Part shown: piece by piece, positions 1 through 8,343 of the stretch
How positions within the stretch are numbered: the stretch's first letter is position 1
How the letters are laid out: the number at the start of each line of letters is the position of its first letter
Assembly: GCA_903928115.1 (NCBI GenBank)
Contig: CAIYPP010000110.1
Span: 1 to 44,203 of the forward strand
Length of the DNA: 44,203 bases
Origin: an uncultured Planctomycetota bacterium
GTDB taxonomy: Bacteria > Planctomycetota > UBA1135 > GCA-002686595
Reading direction: 5' to 3'
The notes under the pieces: model-generated
Databases searched by the model: none
Told to the model about the DNA's origin: nothing
The model's input: the letters and a program-made list of their open reading frames with translations, nothing else
Program-made: the position numbers and the translations under genes

Positions 1-1
1 C

Positions 2-775
2 GCCCGGCTCGCGGCACTGCGGGCCGCCGCCGGCGAAGAGCCGCGCGTGCTGCTGCTCGCCCACGGGCCGCTCGAGGCGCTGCCCTTCGAGGTGCTGTCG
101 ATCCCGGCCCTCGGACGTGGCGCTGCGCTGTCGGTGCTGCCCGGACTGCCCTGCGCAGAGCCGGGGCCGTCGGCCCCGTCGCTCGCCGCGGCGTCGTGGG
201 CCATCGGCGGCGATCCGCTCGACTCCAGCGGTGCGTCCCTGCTCCGCGGCGCACGCGAAGAGCTGCTCGCTCTCGCGGAGGCTGCAGCAAACCCCGCGCT
301 CGCTCTGGGGCGAGACTTCACGCGTGCGCGGCTCTCCGAGCTGTGCCGCAGCGGTCGGCCGCTGCACATCGCGACGCACCTCGACGCGACGTGCGACGAA
401 GCGCGCGCGTTCGGCGCGTCGGCGTTGCGAACGAGCGAGCCGCTCGCGCTGTGCGCCGACGAGCTCGCCGCGTGGAGACCTGCGCTGCCACTCGTCGTGC
501 TCTCGACCTGCTGGAGCGCGAGCGGCGCACGCGTCGACGCCGAAGGCCAGCTCGGAATCTCGCGCGCCTTCCTCGCGGGCGGCACGCGCAACGTGATCGT
601 CACGCAGTGGCCTGTCGAAGATCGCGCAGCGGCCCGTGCGGCGGCGGAGCTGCACGGCGCGCTGCGTGCGGGCGTCGGTCCCGCACGGGCCGCGGCCCGT
701 GCGCGCGAGGCCTTGCGAGCGCAGGGAGCCAGCCCCGCAGAGTGGGCCGCGCTGCGCGCCGTCGGACGAGACTGA
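2..775 (+). CDS. CHAT-domain protein, C-terminal part (5' end outside window)
   Basis: The reading frame is open from the left edge, so only the last 257 codons are seen. The segment matches the C-terminal half of a CHAT domain, a caspase-like cysteine peptidase fold. It has the strand motif HIATH (the second His codon at 376-378 is the likely catalytic His), then LVVLSTCWSASG with the candidate catalytic Cys at 509-511. It ends with the usual 'FLAGGTRNVIVTQWPVED' and 'AARAREALRAQG' helices. CHAT proteins are often fused behind TPR repeats or act as effector proteases in regulated cell death or defence. The upstream domains that would decide this are not in the window. The family's common ATHG is ATHL here. 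The family call is firm; the role is unknown. Confidence 0.8.
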   Translation, partial: ARLAALRAAAGEEPRVLLLAHGPLEALPFEVLSIPALGRGAALSVLPGLPCAEPGPSAPSLAAASWAIGGDPLDSSGASLLRGAREELLALAEAAANPALALGRDFTRARLSELCRSGRPLHIATHLDATCDEARAFGASALRTSEPLALCADELAAWRPALPLVVLSTCWSASGARVDAEGQLGISRAFLAGGTRNVIVTQWPVEDRAAARAAAELHGALRAGVGPARAAARAREALRAQGASPAEWAALRAVGRD

Positions 776-939
776 GCGTCCCGACCGCGATGTGGGCCCG
801 CCGATGGCGAGCCGAGTGCCGAGCGCGGGAATCGGAAGGAAGTTCCCGAGGTGACTCAAGGGGCCGCGGAGGGGCACCGATAGCGGTCGTGCCCAGGGCG
901 CTCCGCGCGGCCCTAGGGCTCCCAGGAGTCCCACCCCCC

Positions 940-1467
940 ATGCTGTCCATCCTCCTCGCCGCAGCCGCGCTCCCCCCGGTCACGGCACCTGCGCTCGACT
1001 TCACGCTCTGCGTGGGCACGCGCAGCCTTTCGGCCCACAACACCAGCGTCCACGCGGAGCTGATCGTGCTGCGCGATCCCGCGCGCGGGCACGTGGCCAC
1101 GTTCGTGATCCAGCCCCAGCGCTCGCTGGAGCTGCGCTTCCCCGCAGGTGCGCTCGAAGGGCTCGAGCTCAGCGTCGCGCTGCGCACTCCGCAAGGCGTG
1201 CGGCGCGCGGGCAGCTGGTCGCTCGACGCGCTCCGCGCGAGCGGCGAGTGCGCCGGCTTCGAGCTCGACTCCGAGTCCTTCCAAGCATGGTCGTTCGCGA
1301 CCCGCACCGCGCCGGGCGTGCCGTTCGTCGGCCCCGCGCTCCCGTCGTCACCTGCGCCGCTGTGCACGCCGCCGACGGCGCCCCACGTCCCCGCGATCAC
1401 GCCCCACGACGTCAAGCGCGAGGACGCGCCTCCGCGCATCGAGAACAAGCCGCTGCCGCCGGTCTAG
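940..1467 (+). CDS. small secreted protein of unknown function
   Basis: This 175-residue frame begins at ATG 940, where the protein opens with a short hydrophobic signal-like stretch (MLSILLAAAALPPVTAPA). An upstream extension of the open frame has no such signal. The mature part carries isolated cysteines (LCVG, GECAG, LCTP) and a beta-rich middle. The C-terminal 45 residues are very rich in proline and are probably extended. No family is recognised. The codon third positions are GC-rich like its neighbours, and no other frame here looks better. A strong hairpin follows the stop codon. It could be a periplasmic or cell-surface protein; the function is not inferable. Confidence 0.55.
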   Translation: MLSILLAAAALPPVTAPALDFTLCVGTRSLSAHNTSVHAELIVLRDPARGHVATFVIQPQRSLELRFPAGALEGLELSVALRTPQGVRRAGSWSLDALRASGECAGFELDSESFQAWSFATRTAPGVPFVGPALPSSPAPLCTPPTAPHVPAITPHDVKREDAPPRIENKPLPPV

Positions 1468-1525
1468 CCGCGCAGCGCACGAGTTCGGCTCTTTTTGAGA
1501 GTGAGAGACCGAGAGAGACGGAAGG

Positions 1526-1550
1526 TGGCCAGCGCTCGAAACGCTGGCCA
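1526..1550. terminator. hairpin between convergent genes, probable bidirectional terminator
   Basis: A perfect 9-bp inverted repeat (TGGCCAGCG / CGCTGGCCA) with a 7-nt loop lies 58 nt after the stop of the secreted protein and 9 nt past the stop of the converging amidase gene. The following run on the plus strand is only GTTT, so the U-tract is weak. Confidence 0.6.
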
Positions 1551-1559
1551 TCGGCCGTT

Positions 1560-2384
1560 TCAGGGGAGCTCGCCGCGCGTCCAGCGCGCGTAGAGCTCGG
1601 GCCGACGGTCGCGCTCGACGCACACGCGACGCCGCAGCTCGCGCGCCTCCTCGAGCTCGAGGTCGGCCACGACGAGCAGGTCCTCCGGCCGAGCCTGTGC
1701 GAGACACTCGCCGTGGGGCGAGGCGATCAGCGAGTTGCCGGGAAAGTCGAGCACGAGCTCGCGGCGCCCGATGACGTCGCGGCCGGTGCGATTGCACGCG
1801 ACGACGAAGCATTGATTTTGAACCGCGACGCCCTGAACGAGCGCGCGCCAGTGCGCCGCTCGCGTCGACGGCCACTGCGCGCTGACGCACAGCACCTCGA
1901 CGCCTGCGTTGAAGAGCGGCCGTGTCAGCTCGGGAAAGCGCAGGTCGTAGCACGTGAGCGTGGCAATGCGCGCGCCGCGCAGCTCGACGACGGTCGGGAG
2001 AGAGTCGCCCGCGGTGAAGCTCTCTGTCTCGGCTGTCGGCGTGAACAAGTGGACCTTGTCGTAGCTCGCGAGCTCGACGCCGCGCTCGAACAGGCGTGAC
2101 CGATTCGCGGGCCGCTCCGGCTGCGCGGCGCCGAAGCCCGAGCCGCAGACCGCGAGGCCCAGCTCGAGGGAGAGCTCGCGAAGGCGCGACCACGCCGCGT
2201 CGTCGGCGCCGGTGAGCCCGCGGAGATCTGCGTTCGGACCAGGGAATCCGGAGGGCCACATCTCGGGGAGGACGAGGAGCTCGACTCCACGCTCCGCGGC
2301 GAGACGCAGCCCGCGTTCGACGTGCGCGAGGTTGTCGCGCGTGGCGCCGCGTCGGACGTCGAATTGGAGAGCTGCAGCCCGCAT
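1560..2384 (-). CDS. carbon-nitrogen hydrolase, omega-amidase/nitrilase family
   Basis: A 274-residue protein with a complete nitrilase-superfamily Glu-Lys-Cys triad: E41 in LVLPEMW, K110 in SYDKVHLF and C145 in TLTCYDLRFPE. Its length and the 'EMWPSGF' and 'CYDLRFPEL' motifs fit the YafV/NIT2 branch, which hydrolyses alpha-keto-omega-amidates such as 2-oxoglutaramate as a metabolite-repair step. The assignment to omega-amidase rather than another branch is inference. Cytoplasmic, with no signal peptide. A hexamer TAGAAC (2392-2397, minus) lies 8 nt upstream of the ATG and would give a leaderless mRNA. The gene is divergent from the membrane-protein gene at 2439 and convergent with the gene on its left. 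Confidence 0.88.
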   Translation of the reverse strand: MRAAALQFDVRRGATRDNLAHVERGLRLAAERGVELLVLPEMWPSGFPGPNADLRGLTGADDAAWSRLRELSLELGLAVCGSGFGAAQPERPANRSRLFERGVELASYDKVHLFTPTAETESFTAGDSLPTVVELRGARIATLTCYDLRFPELTRPLFNAGVEVLCVSAQWPSTRAAHWRALVQGVAVQNQCFVVACNRTGRDVIGRRELVLDFPGNSLIASPHGECLAQARPEDLLVVADLELEEARELRRRVCVERDRRPELYARWTRGELP

Positions 2385-2438
2385 GCGCGTGGTTCTAGCG
2401 GCGTTCGCGGACGCTTGCCACCGCTCCAGCGCAGGGTC

Positions 2439-3575
2439 ATGCTGCGGCAGTTCCGCATGGAGCTCGAAGTCTCAACGGCCATGCTCGCTGGCCTGCTCGC
2501 CCTCGGAGTTGGACGCGTGCTGCTCTCGCTCTTGCCGCCCGGCCGGGTGGGCTCGCACCGCCCGCGCGAGCTCCCGGAGACCCTGATCGCGAGCCTGGCG
2601 CTCGGGGGCTGGGCGCTGGTGACGACGCAGAAGCTCGGAGCGACGTGGCTCGGTTCGAGGGACGCGCTCGTGCCCGGCCTCGCCGTCGCGGCGGCGCTCG
2701 TCGGCGCGGCGCGACTCGCGACTCGACCGCACGCCTTCGTTCCGCAGCACATCTTGCCCGAGCCGCGGCGCAACCTGCTCGCGTTCCTGTTGCTCGGCGG
2801 CGTCGCGCTCGATTCGTTCGGACCTGTCCGCATCGAGCTCACGCTCGAGCGTTGGATCGTTTCGTTCACGGCGCTCGGTGCCGCGTGGACCGTGTTCCGC
2901 GCGCTGGAGTGCGCAGGACGGCCCGCGTGGATCGCTGCGCTGTTCACAATTTTTCTCCCGCTCGATGCGGACGAGTCACTGAAGGCGGCAAGTCTCTCGC
3001 TGCTCGTCGCGCTGCTCTGCACAGGACTCGTGGGCTGGATCCGGCGTGCCGACGCGCGAGATCGCGCGATCGCGGCCCTCGCCGCGGCCGCCAGCTTCGG
3101 CTTCGACGTGCGCATCGCGCTCGCGGGCGGGGCCGCGCTCTTGGTCACCGCGCATCGAAATTCGCGCAAGGAGAGCGTGAAGACGCTGGCGCTCGCGTGC
3201 CTCGTCGTCGGGGCACCGGCGTGGCTCGCGCTCGCCGACGCGAGCGCAACGTGGAGCGTGTCCTCGGACGCGACCCCGTTGAAGAGGTGGCTCCCGCTCG
3301 CGATGGGTGCGCTCGCGCTCACGCTCGGAGTGGTCTTCGCGCGGCGGAATCGCTCGGCGTCGCCGACGGAGTTCTTCGCACCCGCGGGCAAGGAGCTCGT
3401 CGCGCTCGCCATCGTGTGGACGCTTCCGATCGCGCTGGCGGGACTCGCGCAGCTCGTTCCCGCGCTGGGCCACGCGTCGCTCGCGAGCGCCGATGTCGCG
3501 GCGCTCGCGAGGGCGCTCGTGCCTGCGGCGGTGATGTTCGCCGCGCTCGCGTGCGTGCAACCGGCGCGGCCATGA
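2439..3575 (+). CDS. multi-pass membrane protein of unknown function
   Basis: A 378-residue integral membrane protein with about nine or ten hydrophobic segments (for example around LAGLLALGVGRVLLSLL, LIASLALGGWALVTT, LVPGLAVAAALVGAA, LLVALLCTGLVGWI). No catalytic motif is recognised. The start is placed at ATG 2439; ATG 2457 is an alternative. The longer open frame from 2322 would overlap the divergent amidase gene and adds residues unlike a membrane N-terminus. The stop overlaps the start of the next gene as ATGA (3572-3575), so the two are translationally coupled. It is probably the membrane partner of the methyltransferase/kinase fusion, perhaps for envelope glycan or lipid modification. 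That role is inference. Confidence 0.65.
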   Translation: MLRQFRMELEVSTAMLAGLLALGVGRVLLSLLPPGRVGSHRPRELPETLIASLALGGWALVTTQKLGATWLGSRDALVPGLAVAAALVGAARLATRPHAFVPQHILPEPRRNLLAFLLLGGVALDSFGPVRIELTLERWIVSFTALGAAWTVFRALECAGRPAWIAALFTIFLPLDADESLKAASLSLLVALLCTGLVGWIRRADARDRAIAALAAAASFGFDVRIALAGGAALLVTAHRNSRKESVKTLALACLVVGAPAWLALADASATWSVSSDATPLKRWLPLAMGALALTLGVVFARRNRSASPTEFFAPAGKELVALAIVWTLPIALAGLAQLVPALGHASLASADVAALARALVPAAVMFAALACVQPARP

Positions 3576-5374
3576 GCCTCCCGCCCGATCCGCTGCCGAC
3601 CGCAGCGCTGGAGCGCGCACTCGCAGCACTGCGTGCCGGAGTTCCGTACAAGCAGGCGCTCGAGGCGCTTCTCTTGGAACTCGACGACGAGTCCGCCGAT
3701 CGCCTGATGCAGCTCCAGCGCGAGGCGCGCGGAACGTGGATGCTGGCGCTGCGCGTGCCCAGAGACACTCGGCCGGCTCGCGCGCTCGTGCTGGGAAATG
3801 CGCTCTCGGGCGTGAGCATCCCGCTCGCTCAGCACGGCTTCGAAGTGACACTGCTCGACCGCTCCGAGCTGCGCCTGCAGTGGGCCGTCGAGCGCAACTC
3901 CGCGCTCTCCACAGGACCGCGCACGCGCGCCGCGCTCGCAACGGGAGCGCACGAACTGCCGTTCGCCGACGGTGAGTTCGACCTCGTCTTACAAGAGGAC
4001 GGCCTGCCGAGCGCCGCGCGCGGGTGGGGCCACGACGTTGCGGAGCTCCGGCGCATCTGCGGCGGCGAGCTCGCGGTGATCGCCGACAACCGCTTCGCGT
4101 ACAAGCGCTCGAGCGGCCGACGCGGCGTGTTCGACATCCCTGGGCCGCTCGCGTTCCTGAGGCGCGCCGCTTGGAGCGACGAGCGGACGCTGGCGGGGCA
4201 GCGGCGGCTCGCGAGCGCCCCCGGATTCGCGCCGCCCCGCGCGTTCGCGCTGTATCCGCATGCGAGCGAGTACACGTTCGTCGTCGGCCTCGACGGGAAG
4301 GGCCCAACGCTGGAGCTCGGTCCGAAAGAGCGCGCCAACAGGCTCAAGCTCGGCGCTCATGCGCTCGGGTTATTCCCCTGGTTCGCGCCATCGTTCGCGG
4401 TGCTCTCGGCTCGGAACGAGGTCGCGGCGACTCCCCCACGTTGGCAGCGGTTGCTCACGGCGCTCGAAGCGCGCACGGGCGAGTCGGGTGCGGAGCTCGA
4501 GCACGTCGTCGCGACGCGCGGCAACTCCGCGCTGCTCTTGACGCGCGGGACGCGTGGCGGAGACGAAGGCGCTTGGTGCGTGCACATCGGCTTGAGCGCT
4601 GCGCAGAGGCGTCAGCTCGCGACCCACGGACGCACGCTGCGCGAGCTCGCGAAGTCACATCCCGCTTGCCCCGTGCCGCAGGCGCTCGCCGAGGGCGAGT
4701 TCGAAGGAATGTTCGCGACCGTGGAGCGCCGCGCGCGGGGCCTGACCGCGCCGCAGCTCACGGGCGACCTCGCCGCGACGCGCCGCACCCTCGACGGACT
4801 CGTCGATGCGCTCGCGGGGCTGGTCTGCGTGCGCGACCACGTGCTCGACGACGCGGGCTTCGAAGCGCTCCTCGGAAGTCGCTTCGATGTGGTTACGGCG
4901 CACGCCGGCGCGGCCGACACCGTGGAAGAGCTCGGGCGGATGCGCGAGCGCGCTCGGCGAGCGCTCGTCGGAGCCCGCTTCCCGCTCGTCGTGCACCACG
5001 CCGACCTGCGCAGCAAGCACGTGCAGGTCGAGCGCGACGGGCGCCTGGTCGCCCTCCTCGACTGGGGCTCCGCCGAGGCGGCCGACTTGCCCTATTTCGA
5101 CCTGCTCCACTACGTCCTGCACGAGCGCAAGCAAGCGGACGGTCTCACCGCGCGCGAGATGTGGCGCCTCGCGCTGGAGCCCGAGAGGCTGCGCGACTGG
5201 GAGCGGGCCGCGCTCGAGCGCTACGCCGACCGTCTGGGCCTCGGCGCAGACTTCTGCGGCGCGCTCGCGGCGCTCTATCCCGTGGTGGTCGCGGCGATGG
5301 CCGAGCGCCACTGGGACTACAGTCGCCCGCGCTGGCTGCGGCGGCAGTTCGGGATCGGGGTCGAGCGCCCCTAG
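3572..5374 (+). CDS. methyltransferase-like / aminoglycoside-phosphotransferase-like fusion protein
   Basis: A 600-residue protein. Residues about 65-165 resemble a class I SAM-dependent methyltransferase: a glycine-containing strand ALVLGNALSG, then FEVTLLDRSE, and HELPFADGEFDLVLQED as the post-motif. The glycine pattern is degenerate. Residues about 330-580 resemble an APH/choline kinase fold: the Brenner-type loop HADLRSKH (H476, D478), with His where the family usually has Asn, and LLDWGSAEAADLPYFDLL with the metal-binding Asp497. Coupled by ATGA to the membrane-protein gene. Such methyltransferase-plus-kinase proteins could modify a sugar, lipid head group or small molecule; the substrate is unknown. 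About 395 nt without genes follow. Confidence 0.7.
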   Translation: MSLPPDPLPTAALERALAALRAGVPYKQALEALLLELDDESADRLMQLQREARGTWMLALRVPRDTRPARALVLGNALSGVSIPLAQHGFEVTLLDRSELRLQWAVERNSALSTGPRTRAALATGAHELPFADGEFDLVLQEDGLPSAARGWGHDVAELRRICGGELAVIADNRFAYKRSSGRRGVFDIPGPLAFLRRAAWSDERTLAGQRRLASAPGFAPPRAFALYPHASEYTFVVGLDGKGPTLELGPKERANRLKLGAHALGLFPWFAPSFAVLSARNEVAATPPRWQRLLTALEARTGESGAELEHVVATRGNSALLLTRGTRGGDEGAWCVHIGLSAAQRRQLATHGRTLRELAKSHPACPVPQALAEGEFEGMFATVERRARGLTAPQLTGDLAATRRTLDGLVDALAGLVCVRDHVLDDAGFEALLGSRFDVVTAHAGAADTVEELGRMRERARRALVGARFPLVVHHADLRSKHVQVERDGRLVALLDWGSAEAADLPYFDLLHYVLHERKQADGLTAREMWRLALEPERLRDWERAALERYADRLGLGADFCGALAALYPVVVAAMAERHWDYSRPRWLRRQFGIGVERP

Positions 5375-5769
5375 ACGCACCGCACGCTCCCGGCGCCTGA
5401 AGCCTGCGAAGTCGAGGCCCGCGGACGGCCCCCCCCCGGCGAGTGCCCCCAGCGAGTGCTCTCGGCGCGAAAATTGTTCCGCCACCCGCTAGGTTCGAGC
5501 ATGTCCGGGGCCTAATCTCCCAAGGGACGCGGGAGTGCAAGCTCTCTTCAACTTGCCGCCCCAAGCCGCTTCCCGGTGGCTTGGAGCGGGTCGGAGCCCG
5601 AAGTTGTGCCGCAAAAACGATGACAAGCGCGTCACGGGATTGCGGTTGCAACTTCTTAGGTTACCTTGAATTTTCTTCGCACCCCGCGGCGCTCCAGCAA
5701 CCGCGGCCAACGAGCTCGGCCGTCCGAACTCCGCGCGCCGCGCTCCTCGCAATCCAAGAGCAGATCACC
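5375..5769. other. intergenic region, probable leader/promoter of the secreted protein gene
   Basis: No convincing gene lies in these 395 nt. They hold a 9-bp hairpin at 5561-5584 (CCAAGCCGC / GTGGCTTGG, one G-T pair) that could end the upstream transcript. They also hold a relatively AT-rich stretch (5590-5680) including the 16-nt element described separately, and a CCGCGG...CCGCGG inverted repeat just downstream. The promoter of the secreted protein gene is most likely within 5640-5690, giving a leader of roughly 100 nt. Confidence 0.45.
5646..5661 (+). repeat. 16-nt element shared with 31845-31860 (copy 1)
   Basis: The sequence TTGCAACTTCTTAGGT matches TTGCAACTTCCTAGGT at 31845-31860 in 15 of 16 positions. 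Both copies lie in long gene-free stretches on the plus strand, preceded by a CAC(A/G)GGA-like run. It could be a promoter of one sigma class or a regulator site; no third copy was noticed in the window. Confidence 0.4.
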
Positions 5770-6834
5770 ATGAACTCCTTCTTCCACGAAAAACTCCTCC
5801 TCGCCGCAGCCGCGCTCGCTGTCGCGCCGCTCGCACTCGCCGATGAACCCGAAGCGCTGCCCGTGTGCAGCTACGGCGGCCCCTACAGCGCCGAGTGCGC
5901 GGGCGCGTCGACGTCGGTGCCGCTCGACGGCTCTGCGTCCTTCGATCCGGATGGCACGCCGCTCACCTTCCAGTGGATCGAAGAGTGCCCCTTCGGCTTC
6001 GTCGACGATCCGACGGTTTCGCAGCCGAACTTCGTGATCGACATGACTGGCCAGTGCCAGCGCCAGTGCTTCGTCGCGCTGCGCGTGTTCTCGGGCGGCC
6101 AAGGCAACGCGCAGAACGGCTCGTGCAGCGGCTTCGTCACCGTGAGCGACACCACCGCGCCGGTGCTCGCGCTGCCGATCAACGTGATCGGCCCGTGGGG
6201 CCTCGACACGAGCGTCGGTTCGCTCGGCGCCGCGACCGCGACGGACGTGTGCGACCCCGCGCCGGCGCTCTCTTTCGCCGACACCGTGATCCCCTCGCAG
6301 GGCCCCGGCCACGAGCAGACCATCGTCCGCCGCTGGACCGCGCTCGACCGCTGCGGCTTCTCGTCGTCGCTCGACCAGACGATCACGCTGACGAGCCCCG
6401 ACACCTCGGTCGATGCGAGCTTCAACGTCGACCTCAACATCGCGGCCTGCCCCGACGTGCTCGTGCGCGCGGCGCAGGGTCCGACCCTGACGCTGACGCT
6501 GCTCGGTCGCGCCAACCTCTACATGAACGGCGTCAACCGCACGACGGTCAAGCTCAGCCGTCAGGCCGACCCGACGAACTTCGTCGTGCCGACGAACCCG
6601 TTCCTGTTCTCCGCCTCGCAGATCGGCGTGTTCGCGGCCACCAACTTCGGTGACTGCAACCCGCCGGGCAACGACGGCCGCGCCGACCTGCGCTTCCAGT
6701 TCAACTATGCGCAGGTCAGCGCCACGCTCGGCCTCGCGAGCCTGCCCGCGGGCACGGCGGTGCCGATCCAGATGTTCGGCCTGCGCACGAACGGCACGCA
6801 GTGGATCGCCTACGGCGAGATCGTCGTCCAGTAG
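5770..6834 (+). CDS. secreted protein with PKD-like and HYR-like domains
   Basis: A 354-residue protein. ATG 5770 gives a classical signal peptide (charged MNSFFHEK, hydrophobic core LLLAAAALAVAPLALA, cleavage after ALA). The open frame runs further upstream but has no signal sequence. The mature N-terminus resembles a PKD-type repeat (SVPLDGSASFDPDGTPLTFQW). It is followed by a HYR-like segment (TAPVLALP, then ATATDVCDPAPALSFADTV and the WTALDRCG motif). The C-terminal half is beta-rich and unrecognised. Several cysteine pairs suggest disulfides outside the cytoplasm. It is probably a cell-surface or extracellular structural protein. A strong terminator follows the stop, so it appears monocistronic. 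Confidence 0.75.
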   Translation: MNSFFHEKLLLAAAALAVAPLALADEPEALPVCSYGGPYSAECAGASTSVPLDGSASFDPDGTPLTFQWIEECPFGFVDDPTVSQPNFVIDMTGQCQRQCFVALRVFSGGQGNAQNGSCSGFVTVSDTTAPVLALPINVIGPWGLDTSVGSLGAATATDVCDPAPALSFADTVIPSQGPGHEQTIVRRWTALDRCGFSSSLDQTITLTSPDTSVDASFNVDLNIAACPDVLVRAAQGPTLTLTLLGRANLYMNGVNRTTVKLSRQADPTNFVVPTNPFLFSASQIGVFAATNFGDCNPPGNDGRADLRFQFNYAQVSATLGLASLPAGTAVPIQMFGLRTNGTQWIAYGEIVVQ

Positions 6835-6858
6835 CCGCACCCCACGCTCTCCGAGCGC

Positions 6859-6896
6859 GCGCGGGGCTCCTCGGCCAAGGCTGAGGGGCCCCGCGC
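6859..6896 (+). terminator. strong hairpin terminator after the PKD/HYR protein gene
   Basis: A 14-bp stem with one G-U pair (GCGCGGGGCTCCTC 6859-6872 with GAGGGGCCCCGCGC 6883-6896) and a 10-nt loop, starting 25 nt after the stop codon. The downstream U-tract is short (GTT). Confidence 0.75.
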
Positions 6897-6923
6897 CGTT
6901 GTGGAGCAGGAGCCGCGTGTTCC

Positions 6924-6929
6924 TACACT
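6924..6929 (+). promoter_or_regulatory. -10-like hexamer TACACT of the MFS gene
   Basis: TACACT ends 11 nt before ATG 6940 and lies just past the terminator of the previous gene, so it is the only room for a promoter. The -35 is weak (TTGTGG at 6899-6904, spacer 19). It implies a leader of only a few nucleotides. Confidence 0.5.
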
Positions 6930-6939
6930 CTTGGCCCCC

Positions 6940-8271
6940 ATGACCCGCACGCCCTCCGCGCGCGAGCGAACGCTGCGCTCGGACCTGCGCCACAGCTGGA
7001 TCGACGGCGTGCTGTACAGCTCGATGGTCGGCGTCGGAGAGACGTACCTGCCGGCCTTCGTGCTCGCCGCGGGCCATGGCGAGCTCGCGTCTGGCCTCGT
7101 CGCCACGATCCCGATGCTGAGCGGCGCGCTGCTCCAGCTCGTGACCCCTCACGCGGTCGCAAGGATGGGCTCGTACCGGCGCTGGATCGTGCTGTGCGCG
7201 AGCGTGCAGGCGCTCGCATTCCTGCCGTTCGTCGTGGGAGCGCTGCTCGGTCACATGTCCGTCGCCGCGATCTTCCTCGTCGCCGCGCTGTACTGGGCGA
7301 CGGGCTTGGCGGGAGCGCCGGCGTGGAACACTTGGATCACCACGTTGGTGCCGCGCGGAATCTGGGCGCGCTACTTCGCGCTGCGCACGCGCGCGATGCA
7401 CGCGGCCACGCTCGCGGGCCTGGTCGTCGGCGGGTTCGTGCTGCAAGGGCTCGAGCTGGGTGACGACACGCGGCCCTTCGCGATCCTGTTCGCCCTCGCG
7501 GGCATCGCGCGCTGGTTCAGCGCGCGCCACTTGGCGGCACATTCCGAGCCCGAGACTCCGCACACGCTGCCCACCCCGTGGCGCGCCGTACTGCGCTCGC
7601 CGGGACTGCGCAGTGCGCGTGCGCTCATCGTGTACCTGCTCTGCCTGCAGGTCGCGGTCCAAGTCGCCGCACCGTTCTACTCGCCCTACATGCTGGGCGA
7701 GCTCGAGATGCCCTACGCCGAGTACATGACGCTCGTCGCAAGCGCGTTCTTGGCCAAGATGATCGTGCTGCCGATCTTGGGGCGGCGCGCGAAGGAGATC
7801 GGGCCACGGCGCCTCGCGTGGTTTGGCGCTGTCGGCATCGTGTTCACGTCGCTGCCTTGGTATGCGACGACCTCGTTCTGGCCGCTCTTGGCGACCCAGC
7901 TCATCGCGGGCGTCTTTTGGGCGGCGTTCGAGCTCGCGTCGCTCTTGCTCCTCTTCGAGCACATCCCCGAGCGCGAGCGCACGAGCGCGATCACCCTCTT
8001 CAACCTCGGCAACTCCGCGGCGTTCGCCTTCGGCTCGCTGGCGGGCGGCGCGCTGCTCGGCCGCCTCGGCGCGGACCGCGAGGCGTACACGACCCTGTTC
8101 CTCGTCACCGCGCTGCTGCGGGCCGCGACCCTGCTGCTCCTGCGGCGCGTCGGAGACGGCCCGTTCGCGACGCCCCCCAGCGGACTGCAGGTCGGAGCGA
8201 GCGCGGTGCGCCCGTCGCTGGGCTCGATCGACGCCGAAGTGGTGCCCGCCGATGCACCGCCCGAAACCTAG
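6940..8271 (+). CDS. MFS transporter
   Basis: A 443-residue polytopic membrane protein with about 12 hydrophobic segments in two halves joined by a basic/acidic loop (around HLAAHSEPETPHTLPTPW). The fold and loop signatures (MGSYRRWIVLC between helices 2 and 3, LGRLGADREAYTTLFLVTALL in the last helices) fit the major facilitator superfamily. The N-terminal half (LYSSMVGVGETYLPAFVLAAG) resembles uncharacterised MFS proteins rather than a known drug or sugar exporter. The start is ATG 6940, not the GTG at 6901, because the -10-like hexamer and the preceding terminator sit between them. The substrate cannot be deduced. The soluble C-terminal tail of about 35 residues is probably disordered. Confidence 0.78.
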   Translation: MTRTPSARERTLRSDLRHSWIDGVLYSSMVGVGETYLPAFVLAAGHGELASGLVATIPMLSGALLQLVTPHAVARMGSYRRWIVLCASVQALAFLPFVVGALLGHMSVAAIFLVAALYWATGLAGAPAWNTWITTLVPRGIWARYFALRTRAMHAATLAGLVVGGFVLQGLELGDDTRPFAILFALAGIARWFSARHLAAHSEPETPHTLPTPWRAVLRSPGLRSARALIVYLLCLQVAVQVAAPFYSPYMLGELEMPYAEYMTLVASAFLAKMIVLPILGRRAKEIGPRRLAWFGAVGIVFTSLPWYATTSFWPLLATQLIAGVFWAAFELASLLLLFEHIPERERTSAITLFNLGNSAAFAFGSLAGGALLGRLGADREAYTTLFLVTALLRAATLLLLRRVGDGPFATPPSGLQVGASAVRPSLGSIDAEVVPADAPPET

Positions 8272-8343
8272 GCGCGGAAAGCGCTGGGGGCGCGGGCTAT
8301 AAGTTGGTTCGGCGGCGTGCTGTCCGGCCGCGAAGGAGTTGCC

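Noticed and set aside
2322..2438. Upstream extension of the membrane-protein gene
   Set aside because: It overlaps the divergent amidase gene and its promoter and adds residues unlike a membrane N-terminus.
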